Made by a program: the position numbers and the translations under genes | Notes under the pieces: model-generated | Databases searched by the model: none | What the model saw: only the letters and a program-made list of their open reading frames with translations | Told to the model about the DNA's origin: nothing | Assembly: GCA_040877415.1 (NCBI GenBank) | Contig: JBBDNV010000180.1 | Location: forward strand, 1-58,998 | Length of the DNA: 58,998 bases | Source of the DNA: JBBDNV01 sp040877415 | Lineage (GTDB): Bacteria; Planctomycetota; Planctomycetia; Pirellulales; PALSA-1355 | Reading direction: 5' to 3' | In this document: positions 52,459-58,998 of the stretch, one piece after another | Layout: every line of letters starts with the position of its first letter | Numbering within the stretch: position 1 is the stretch's first letter

Positions 52459-53790
52459 CTAGCCGAACAACTCGCGAATCACTTCCCCGTGCTCGACGAT
52501 CTTGATCGGACGCCGATCCGCGGTCACGTATTCCTCGGCCGGATTGATCGCGAGAACCTGGCAAAAGGTCATGAACAAATCGCCCACGCTCACCGGGCGA
52601 TCGGTCACTTTCAGGCCGTCGGCGTCGGTGGCGCCGATCACCTGGCCGCCGCGAACGCCGGCGCCCGAGAAACCGACCTGCCAGCCCTCGCTGTAATGCT
52701 CGCGTCCGCCGTCGGGCTTGAACTTGGGGCTGCGGCAGAATTCGCCCATCCAGACGACCAGCGTGTTGTCGAGCATTCCGCGATCGGCCAGATCCGCCAG
52801 GAGCGTCGAGTAAGCCGGGTCGACTTCGTTGCACAGGAGTGGATTCTGCTCGAAACCGAGTTTGTGTGTGTCCCAGCCCTGGTCGCCGACCGGGCCGGTG
52901 CTGATCACCTCGACGAAACTGACGCCCTGTTCGATCAAACGCCGGGCGAGCAGGCAGCCCTGGCCAAAACTCGTCCGGCCGTACGCGTCGCGCAGCTTTT
53001 CGGGCTCGTCGGACAGGTCGAACGCGCCCACGCGGGGACTGAGGACCATGCGCGCGGTGCGCCGGTAGACGGCCTGTTTTTCGGCCACGGCCGCCGCGCC
53101 CCCCGCCCCCGCGAACTCGGCGTCCAAGCGCTCCGAGAGCGCCAGTCTGCGCCGCACGACGTCGGCTTCGACCTGCGGCGCCAGATTGGGCGGCAGCGCG
53201 CCGGCTTCGTCGATCTTGAACGGGTTGTAGCGCACGCCTAGCACGCCCGCGTCGACGTCGCGCGTCGTGATCCGCGGTCTGCCGATCCGCACGAAACTGG
53301 GCAGGTCGGCTTCAAAGCGTTCGCGGTCCCGGGCCACGACCGCGCCGAAGGTCGGGTAGCGGACCGCCGGCGAAAGCGGATAGCCGGTGCGTACCAACGC
53401 AATCGCCCGATCGTGCTCCTTCTCGCTGCTGACCATCGAGCGCACCAGCGCGATCTTGTGGAGCGCGCGGGCGGTCTGGGGCCAGTATTCGGCCACCTGC
53501 ACGCCGGGAATGGCGGTGTGGATGGCGTGGGCCGGTCCCTGGTATTTCGAGCCCGGCTTGGGATTGAACGTGTCGTATTGGCTTGGGCCGCCGTCCATCC
53601 ACAAGAGGATCATCGACTTGCCGGCCTTGCGCAGCTCGTCGGCCTTGGCCACCAGCAGATCGTGCCAGCCCAACCGCATCGCGCCGGTGGCGCCAAGCCC
53701 GGCCGCCAACGATCGGCACAAAAAGCCGCGGCGGCTGGTCACCCCCTCGGGCGACATGTCGACGTCGAGAATGACGTGTTCGCACCGCAT
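52459..53790 (-). CDS. DUF1501 family Tat-exported protein, paired with DUF1549
   Basis: 443 aa from the ATG at 53790, 5 nt after the stop of the upstream DUF1549 gene. The twin-arginine signal is TSRRGFLCRSLAAGLGATGA. The DUF1501 body shows LLWMDGGPSQYDTFNPKPG, SEKEHDRAIALVRTGYP, FGQGCLLARRLIEQGV, WMGEFCRSPKF and REHYSEGWQVGFSGAG. Together with the neighbour it forms the standard planctomycete DUF1501/DUF1549 operon, thought to act in periplasmic or surface processes. Confidence 0.92.
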   Translation of the reverse strand: MRCEHVILDVDMSPEGVTSRRGFLCRSLAAGLGATGAMRLGWHDLLVAKADELRKAGKSMILLWMDGGPSQYDTFNPKPGSKYQGPAHAIHTAIPGVQVAEYWPQTARALHKIALVRSMVSSEKEHDRAIALVRTGYPLSPAVRYPTFGAVVARDRERFEADLPSFVRIGRPRITTRDVDAGVLGVRYNPFKIDEAGALPPNLAPQVEADVVRRRLALSERLDAEFAGAGGAAAVAEKQAVYRRTARMVLSPRVGAFDLSDEPEKLRDAYGRTSFGQGCLLARRLIEQGVSFVEVISTGPVGDQGWDTHKLGFEQNPLLCNEVDPAYSTLLADLADRGMLDNTLVVWMGEFCRSPKFKPDGGREHYSEGWQVGFSGAGVRGGQVIGATDADGLKVTDRPVSVGDLFMTFCQVLAINPAEEYVTADRRPIKIVEHGEVIRELFG

Positions 53791-53795
53791 GCGTC

Positions 53796-55421
53796 TCACC
53801 GCCGGCTGGTGAACTCGGCCGAGTTCACCAGGCTCCACAACAGATCCTCAAAAGCCGCGCCGCGGTCGCCGAGCGTTTTGATGTGTTCATCCGCGACGCG
53901 CAGCTCGTCCTGCGTGGCCGCGCGTGCCAGAACGCGGATATACAGCTCGCGGCAGGCCGCGTGGTCGTCTTGTTGCGCGGCCAGCAGCCTGGACAGCATC
54001 GTGCCGCTTTCGGGCGCGGCATCGATCTCGTTTTGCAGTTGTTCGTTGTTCATCATCCACAGCGCCTGGGCCATCGTCCGCGGAGCGTCGACGGGCGACA
54101 GCGATGGATCGGCGCCGAAGGCGTCATTCACCAGGTCGCGGGTGCTCTTGGGCGGCGGCGGAAATCGTATCGCGCCGGTCGGCTCGACTTTGGGCGGAGT
54201 GACATTGGGAAGCTCGATCCCCACGGCCAGCGCCGCAAACACCTCGTCGCCCCGCAGGCGCAGCGGCGCCGCGTCCGTCTGGGCGGCATCCGTCATTCGC
54301 ACGCCGCGCCGATAGGCCTCGGTATTGGCAATCAGCCGAAACAGATCCTTGATGTCGTAGCCGGTGGCCGTAAAGTGCCGGGCCAGCGCGTCGTGAGCTT
54401 GGGTCCAAAGCGGGCGCCGCGAATCGCCCAGGTCGTCGACCGGCTCGTAAAACCCGCGGCCCATCGTGCGGGCCCAAATGCGGTTGGTAAACGCCTTGGC
54501 AAACCAGGGGTTGTCGCGCGCGGTGATCCAGTCGGCCAGTTCGCCGCGGCGGCGCTCGTCGCTCTGACCCTTTTTGAGCAATTGGCCGTCGAAGAAGCCG
54601 GGTTGCATCTGGCTCCCCTTCTTGCGCGGATCTTCCAGGTTGGGCATCAGGTATTCGCCCTTGTTCACCGACGTGACGACCGTGGCGCCGCCGTCGTTGT
54701 GCGGCAGCTTGGCCTTGACGCGGGCAAAGAACGCCGCCAATTCGTGAAACTGGGTCCGCTTCCAATGATCGAACGGGTGATCGTGGCACTGGGCGCAGCC
54801 GATCTGCTGGCCCAGAAAGATGCGGCTCGTTTCGCCGGCCAGGTTGGTGGGATTGGCGTCGTGATAGCCGACAAACGTGGCGGCGGGCACGTCGTCCACC
54901 TTGCCCTTGGCCGTGAGCAGATCGCGGACGATCTCGTTCCACGGCGTGTTTTCGCTTAGTTTCGCGGCCAGCCATTTTTTCAGCGGGCCATAGTCGAGGT
55001 ACGTCAACTCCGGCGGTGGCACGCGATAGGCGATCGTGTCGCACCAGTAATCGGCCCAATTCGCGCCAAACTCCTCGCTCGCCAACAGCCGTTCGACGGT
55101 ATCGCGGTACTTTTGCGGCGACGTTTCGGCCGCAAACTGCCGTTGTTCCTCGAGCGTCGGCTGGCGGCCGATGAGGTCGAAACTCGCGCGGCGCAGGAAC
55201 GATTCGTTGCCGTCGGCGGCCCCTTCGGCACTACCGCCCGGCTGGCCGGCCACAAGCGCGTCGAGCGCGGCCGGCGTGAGTTTCGCCGTTTCGGCTGCCC
55301 GCGTCTCGGGCGCGCTGGCGGCAACCGTCTGCGCCGCAAGCCGCGGAGCGAACCAGGGGGCGGCCGGGCCCAAGGAGAAGCCCAAGGCCAAAAGCGTCAA
55401 AGTTGCGAGGCGGAACTTCAT
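53796..55421 (-). CDS. DUF1549/DUF1553 protein with c-type heme-like CxxCH
   Basis: 541 aa from the ATG at 55421. Signal region about 3-38, including LATLTLLALGFSLGPAAPW. DUF1549 spans about 60-270 with FLRRASFDLIGRQPTLEE and the CAQCHDHPFDHW segment, whose CxxCH could bind heme c. DUF1553 follows, about 300-540, with RRGELADWITARDNPWFAKA and FTNRIWARTMGRGF. It is the first gene of the pair with DUF1501. A periplasmic electron-transfer linked role is inference. Confidence 0.92.
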   Translation of the reverse strand: MKFRLATLTLLALGFSLGPAAPWFAPRLAAQTVAASAPETRAAETAKLTPAALDALVAGQPGGSAEGAADGNESFLRRASFDLIGRQPTLEEQRQFAAETSPQKYRDTVERLLASEEFGANWADYWCDTIAYRVPPPELTYLDYGPLKKWLAAKLSENTPWNEIVRDLLTAKGKVDDVPAATFVGYHDANPTNLAGETSRIFLGQQIGCAQCHDHPFDHWKRTQFHELAAFFARVKAKLPHNDGGATVVTSVNKGEYLMPNLEDPRKKGSQMQPGFFDGQLLKKGQSDERRRGELADWITARDNPWFAKAFTNRIWARTMGRGFYEPVDDLGDSRRPLWTQAHDALARHFTATGYDIKDLFRLIANTEAYRRGVRMTDAAQTDAAPLRLRGDEVFAALAVGIELPNVTPPKVEPTGAIRFPPPPKSTRDLVNDAFGADPSLSPVDAPRTMAQALWMMNNEQLQNEIDAAPESGTMLSRLLAAQQDDHAACRELYIRVLARAATQDELRVADEHIKTLGDRGAAFEDLLWSLVNSAEFTSRR

Positions 55422-55584
55422 TGGGCGACCCGGCTTGACCATCGTCGGCCGACCCTGCTATCGGGGTGGCTTGCAGTATAGCCGGCGCGCAAAGCGAGCG
55501 TCAACGCTTTCGGTGAATGAGGGGGGAAACGGGCTTTGCAAGGGGATCGCCCGCGCGGGTTTTCGTGCGTGCCGCCAGCGTTGG

Positions 55585-57351
55585 CTAGGCACAACTTGAA
55601 ACGAGTGACGCCAGTTCGGCGGCCATCCGCTCGAATACGTCGTCCCAGCGGTCGAGCTGTGTCTGGCGGAACAGCCGCATCGTGGGATACCACGGGCTGT
55701 CTTCGCGCTCGGTGAACCAGCGCCAGTCGGCGTGCGCCGAAAGAGGAACCCACACGGCAGCGCCCAGTGCTCCTGCCAGATGGGCGACGGCCGTATCGGA
55801 GCTGATCACCAGATCGAGGTTTTTTATCACGGCCGCCGTGTCCAGAAACGCCCCGTCGGCGTCCAGCTCGGCTCCCAGCTCGACCACGTTAAACGGGAAG
55901 ACGCCAATCTGGTCGCTGCCAAAACCCTTCTGAAGACTGACCAGCCGCACGCCGGCGACCCTCGCCACCGGGGCGAGCTCGCGCAGCGGAAACGATCGTT
56001 GGCCGTCGAACAGGTGTTTGGGATTGCCCTGCCAGCAAATGCCAACGCGGAATCCGGCCAGGTCGGCCAGTTCCTTGCGCCAGGCCTCGACGCGGGCCGG
56101 TTCGGCCGACAAGTACGCGCCGCGAGACAACTTGTCGATCGACAAACCCAGCACGCCCGGCAGGCTCATCAGCGGGCAATGCACGTCAAAAGGCCCAGTC
56201 GGCGCGCCGGCGGAAAACAGGCGGTCGATGCCCTCAAACGGGGCCAGAATCGCTATCACGCCTTGCGGGCATTCGACGATGACCGTGCCGCCGGTGCTTT
56301 TGACGTCGGCGGCGTAACGAATGAAGTGCAGCGCGTCGCCCAGGCCTTGCTCGGCGTGCAAGAGAATCGTGCGCCCCTCGAGCGGCGAGCCGTCCCAGCG
56401 GGGCTCGTCGAAGCGGCGCGTGGAAAAGCTCTTGCACTTCCAGCGCCATTCGTATTCGGCGAAACCTTGCTCCAGGTCGCCCCCGCGCAGCAGGTGGATG
56501 GCCCGCGAAAAATGGGCATCCGCCAGATCGGGATTGCGAGCGAGCGCCCGTTGGTAGCAGGCCCAAGCTTCGTCGAATTCGGCCCGAGCCTGGAGCGCCG
56601 TGCCGAGATTGTTGTGGGTTTCGGCCGACTGTGGGTCGAGCGCCACGGCGGTGCGCAGCGACTCGACCGCCTCGTCGAACCGCCGCGCGTCGCGCAGTGC
56701 GCTGCCCAGGTTCAAATGGGCATTGGCATACTGCGGATCGACGGCGACGGCCGCGCGCAGCACGTCCACCGCTTCGTCATAACGCTCGCGGTCCACGAGC
56801 ACGTTGCCCAGGTTGATCAGGGCCTTCACGTACCCGGGCCGGATGTGCAGCGCTTGGCGATAAGCGGCTTCCGCTTCGTCCAATCGCTTCAACGCGCGGA
56901 GCGTGTTGGCCAGGTTGTAGTGGGCTTCGGCCGCGCCGGGGTCGGCGGCAATCGCGTGGCGAAAGCTGGTGGCGGCCTGTTCAAGCTGCTCGGCGTTCAC
57001 GAGCGCCGTGCCCAGGTTATAGTGCGCCGCGGCCGACTGCGGTGCCAATCGGACGGCACGCCTCAGAGTGGTAATTGCCGCCTCGTGTTGCCCCAGTTGC
57101 CCGTAGGCGGCGCCCAGGTGACTGTAGTAGTCGGGCTTCGTCGCGTCGAGCGCAATCGCGCGGCCGATCGCTTCGACCGCTTCGGCGGCCCGGCCCGACT
57201 GCAGCCACAATGCGCCCAATAGGTGCCAGGCGTCGGCCGATTCGGGCGCCCGGGCGAGAATCTCGCGGTAGAGCTTTTCGGCCAGGGGCAGGTTGCCGGC
57301 GCGATGTTGCGCCAGGGCCGTATTCAGCGCTTCGAGGGCGGCGGGCGGCAT
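55585..57351 (-). CDS. TPR protein with C-terminal glycosyltransferase-like domain
   Basis: 588 aa from the ATG at 57351. About eight tetratricopeptide repeats occupy residues 1-310 (for example ADAWHLLGALWLQSGRAAEA and AEAHYNLANTLRAL). The C-terminal ~270 residues contain LLHAEQGLGDALHFIRYA, VGICWQGNPKH and DLVISSDTAVAHLAGALGA, which is the pattern of TPR proteins related to family 9 or 41 glycosyltransferases. It may glycosylate or bind a polymer. The repeats mediate protein contacts. An upstream ATG at 57474 is possible, but that stretch is AT-rich like a promoter. Confidence 0.88.
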   Translation of the reverse strand: MPPAALEALNTALAQHRAGNLPLAEKLYREILARAPESADAWHLLGALWLQSGRAAEAVEAIGRAIALDATKPDYYSHLGAAYGQLGQHEAAITTLRRAVRLAPQSAAAHYNLGTALVNAEQLEQAATSFRHAIAADPGAAEAHYNLANTLRALKRLDEAEAAYRQALHIRPGYVKALINLGNVLVDRERYDEAVDVLRAAVAVDPQYANAHLNLGSALRDARRFDEAVESLRTAVALDPQSAETHNNLGTALQARAEFDEAWACYQRALARNPDLADAHFSRAIHLLRGGDLEQGFAEYEWRWKCKSFSTRRFDEPRWDGSPLEGRTILLHAEQGLGDALHFIRYAADVKSTGGTVIVECPQGVIAILAPFEGIDRLFSAGAPTGPFDVHCPLMSLPGVLGLSIDKLSRGAYLSAEPARVEAWRKELADLAGFRVGICWQGNPKHLFDGQRSFPLRELAPVARVAGVRLVSLQKGFGSDQIGVFPFNVVELGAELDADGAFLDTAAVIKNLDLVISSDTAVAHLAGALGAAVWVPLSAHADWRWFTEREDSPWYPTMRLFRQTQLDRWDDVFERMAAELASLVSSCA

Positions 57352-57538
57352 GGCGGCCTGGGTCGCGGGTCGTGCGGCTTTGCCGCGCCACGAGCCGGCG
57401 CGGGTCAGAAGCTTCGGGCAAACGTCTGAGTGCACATCATTCTGAATGTAGCATGTTTCGCTACACTTGCGCATATGCGCAATGGCCGGTGCGCGGGCCC
57501 GGGGCGGGAGGGCTCGTGCGAAAAAAAGAGGCGGGCCC

Positions 57539-57548
57539 NNNNNNNNNN
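57539..57548. other. Assembly gap (10 N)
   Basis: A second conventional 10-N run. It is flanked by GC-rich inverted sequence (GGCCGC ... GCGGCC at 57549-57565), a likely cause of the break. Confidence 0.9.
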
Positions 57549-57676
57549 GGCCGCTTTTGGCGGCCGCCTCTCGCGGATGCGAAGGTGGCGCTTACAGAAG
57601 ATGCCTATCGAGCGGTGCAAAAAACGTCGAGGCCTTCAGGCACGGTCTCGGCGTGCCCCCCTTTGGCGCAGCCGCA

Positions 57677-58066
57677 TTATTTGATCGTCAGACGCCGCCG
57701 ACGGCGAGGACGTAAAAACGATGCCGGGCCCGTCGATTGGTAAGGCAAATTCAAAGGTGCCGCATCGACACGAGAAGCCCGGCATCGCAAGGACCCATTG
57801 GCCGATTTGACTCGGCCACCTGTATCTTCGTTCCCAGGGGTCGAAGATATTTCCGACTCCAAGTCAACTTTTTCCAGGGCGGCCCTCAGCGTCGGATCAA
57901 AACCCCCGTCGGCGAGCTTCTCGGCCAGCTCGGTACGCAGCACGCACACGTCCTTGGGCGCCTCGATGCCGATCCGCACCGATTGCCCCTTGATCTTTAG
58001 GATCGTGACCGTGACGTACGGACCGATCTGGATTTGCTGCCTTGATTTGCGTGTGAGCACCAACAT
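57677..58066 (-). CDS. CsrA-family RNA-binding protein with long C-terminal tail
   Basis: 129 aa from the ATG at 58066. The CsrA core is MLVLTRKSRQQIQIGPYV, then VRIGIEAPKDVCVLRTEL. The RNA-binding Arg is kept, but the usual VHREE reads VLRTE. Instead of ending near residue 65 the frame continues for about 65 more residues, with acidic and then Arg-rich parts. Either the tail is real, giving an unusual extended CsrA, or the true gene has been fused to non-coding sequence. It is a paralogue of the csrA at 39531. Confidence 0.85.
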   Translation of the reverse strand: MLVLTRKSRQQIQIGPYVTVTILKIKGQSVRIGIEAPKDVCVLRTELAEKLADGGFDPTLRAALEKVDLESEISSTPGNEDTGGRVKSANGSLRCRASRVDAAPLNLPYQSTGPASFLRPRRRRRLTIK

Positions 58067-58486
58067 GAGAACACTCCTTTGTCGCGAAAGATGGGATGCT
58101 GTCAGATGTGTCCGTTCCGATAGATGGTGACCAAGCAGCGGGCGTGCCAATCGCTGAAGAAAAGCCTCCCCGTGCTCGAATCGGCTGCGCGATCAAGAGT
58201 TGCGCGCGGGGGCTGTGATACGGCGGCAGCCCATTAGTGTACAGATTTACAAACCGAAGTTACAAACACCCCCTAAACAAACTTCACCATGTTGCGCAAC
58301 TTCGTTGCGGAATCTCACTTGCCAGGCGGCGGAATTGCGTCGACTTGGGCCTCAACGCGGCTCGGAGTTTCACGAGCTAACGCGGGACTGAACGATCGCC
58401 CTCTTGACTCCGTACCATGGTACGGCCCGTATATTGACGAAGTGACGCGTTGAGAACACGATCCCGCTCTACAAGGAGACCCCTCG
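58067..58486 (+). other. Intergenic region with AT-rich patch and mer-type promoter
   Basis: 420 nt. An AT-rich patch at 58240-58290 probably serves csrA on the other strand. The MerR-type operator lies at 58404-58435. A 54-codon frame from the ATG at 58289 has no recognisable product. No merR gene is present. Confidence 0.5.
58404..58435 (+). promoter_or_regulatory. Mercury-type MerR operator-promoter
   Basis: TTGACT (58404-58409), the perfect 16-bp palindrome CCGTACCATGGTACGG (58410-58425), then TATATT (58430-58435), a 20-bp spacer (19 bp if GTATAT is used). The half-sites CCGTAC/GTACGG with 4 bp between them and the leading TTGACT are identical to those of the classic merT promoter of Tn501. 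MerR-type regulators untwist such overlong spacers when metal binds. Confidence 0.85.
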
Positions 58487-58998
58487 ATGTGGCTCAAAGC
58501 AGTGATCGGCACTTCCGCCGCCGTGCTTTCCGTGGGCTTCGCCGGCTTCGCCCTGGGTTACTGGCTCAAAAGTGGCCCAAGGCAAGTCACCCGAGACACA
58601 CCGGCGCGCTCAACCCAAGTCGCGTGCTCCTTGAGTGTGGATGAACGTGAGAATCGTCGGCAAAAGCTGGCGTCGTTTTGGGCACGCGCCCGCGACATTC
58701 GCGAGCTCGACGACGGCTTTGCCTTTCGGTTTGCTTTCGACCTGGCGACGCTGGCCGAGTCAACGCGCCTGATTTCGGACGAATCCCGCTGCTGCAGTTT
58801 TTTCGATTTTCGGCTCACCGTGCGGCCCTCCGACGACTTGCTGCTCATGGAAGTCACCGGTCCGGTGGGAGCCAAAGAGCTGCTGGCCGCCAGCGTCCGG
58901 CTTGATTCTGCCGGGGAAGAAATCCCCCTAGCGCGCCCTGGGTCGGCTAGCAGCGTGTTGAAAAACTGGGACAGGCACCTCGCGACCGCCGTTTTTCG
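58487..58998 (+). CDS. Membrane-anchored protein with Cys-Cys motif, mer-type operon (3' end outside window)
   Basis: At least 170 aa, open to the window edge, from the ATG at 58487 with AAGGAG 9 nt upstream. One membrane helix lies at about 6-26 (VIGTSAAVLSVGFAGFALGY). The soluble part has a lone Cys followed by SLSVDERENRRQKLASFWA and then DESRCCSFFDFRLTV and EVTGPVGAKELLAA. I recall short unnamed proteins with a CCxFxxFxL...GPxGAK pattern encoded next to mercury resistance genes. The three cysteines could bind Hg(II). The MerR-type promoter directly upstream supports metal induction. Confidence 0.75.
   Translation, partial: MWLKAVIGTSAAVLSVGFAGFALGYWLKSGPRQVTRDTPARSTQVACSLSVDERENRRQKLASFWARARDIRELDDGFAFRFAFDLATLAESTRLISDESRCCSFFDFRLTVRPSDDLLLMEVTGPVGAKELLAASVRLDSAGEEIPLARPGSASSVLKNWDRHLATAVF

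Noticed and set aside
58289..58453. A 54-codon plus-strand ORF upstream of the mer-type promoter.
   Set aside because: It has no ribosome-binding site and runs through the operator itself, which would be unlikely for a real gene.

Overview
The window is high-GC, gene-dense bacterial DNA that looks like a planctomycete of the Pirellulales type. The evidence is two DUF1501 proteins (one paired with a DUF1549/DUF1553 protein), a DUF1571 protein, four PEP-CTERM proteins, four Gfo/Idh/MocA oxidoreductases, two Ser/Thr kinases, FHA-domain signalling proteins, and lipid A genes (lpxC, lpxA) beside an OmpH/Skp-like chaperone. Two runs of exactly 10 N (19068-19077 and 57539-57548) mark scaffold joins in a draft assembly. 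No CRISPR array, prophage, rRNA or intact transposase was seen.

Layout. 1-8.2 kb: sugar-type oxidoreductases, a DoxX-like membrane protein, a 2-hydroxyacid dehydrogenase, a Ser/Thr kinase and a thioredoxin-like protein. 8.4-16.7 kb: an FHA-GAF-sigma54 activator, Maf, an RluA-like pseudouridine synthase, a membrane-anchored kinase, a Nudix-like protein, QueA and a GT4 glycosyltransferase. 16.8-20.1 kb: a reduced dcw cluster, mraZ-rsmH-LysM protein, with a clear repeat operator in front of mraZ. 20.4-28.5 kb: a PEP-CTERM protein, DUF1571, a metallo-beta-lactamase-fold hydrolase, an FHA-GAF histidine kinase with a single-domain receiver, and a PA-M28-PDZ peptidase. 28.8-32.5 kb: the envelope operon OmpH-LpxC-LpxA-Gfo/Idh, with lpxA and the last gene sharing a 4-nt overlap. 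32.5-41.4 kb: a serine hydrolase, an ABC-2 permease, acylphosphatase, tRNA-Gln, a PEP-CTERM protein, a glycosyltransferase, csrA-HU and a MaoC-like dehydratase.

41.36-45.34 kb is a rearranged hotspot. It holds two PEP-CTERM genes (one with a C39-like cysteine peptidase layout), a pair of ~410-480-bp direct repeats sharing an invariant 69-bp hairpin core, a reverse-transcriptase C-terminal remnant, two inverted copies of a small element with terminal inverted repeats, and a stray 30-bp piece of yqgE. 45.3-57.4 kb: yqgE, an EamA transporter, a DapA-family lyase, the DUF1501/DUF1549 genes, a PqaA-like protein, an esterase preceded by a broken ParE/RelE-type toxin-antitoxin pair, and a TPR/glycosyltransferase-like protein. 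57.7-59.0 kb: a second, long-tailed CsrA and, at the right edge, a near-canonical mercury-type MerR operator-promoter driving a partial gene for a membrane-anchored protein with a Cys-Cys pair.

The most informative items are the mer-type promoter, the MraZ-type operator overlapping its own ribosome-binding region, and the PEP-CTERM repeat hotspot. No complete new defence or mobile system could be shown. All functional calls are by motif and family recall, without database searches.
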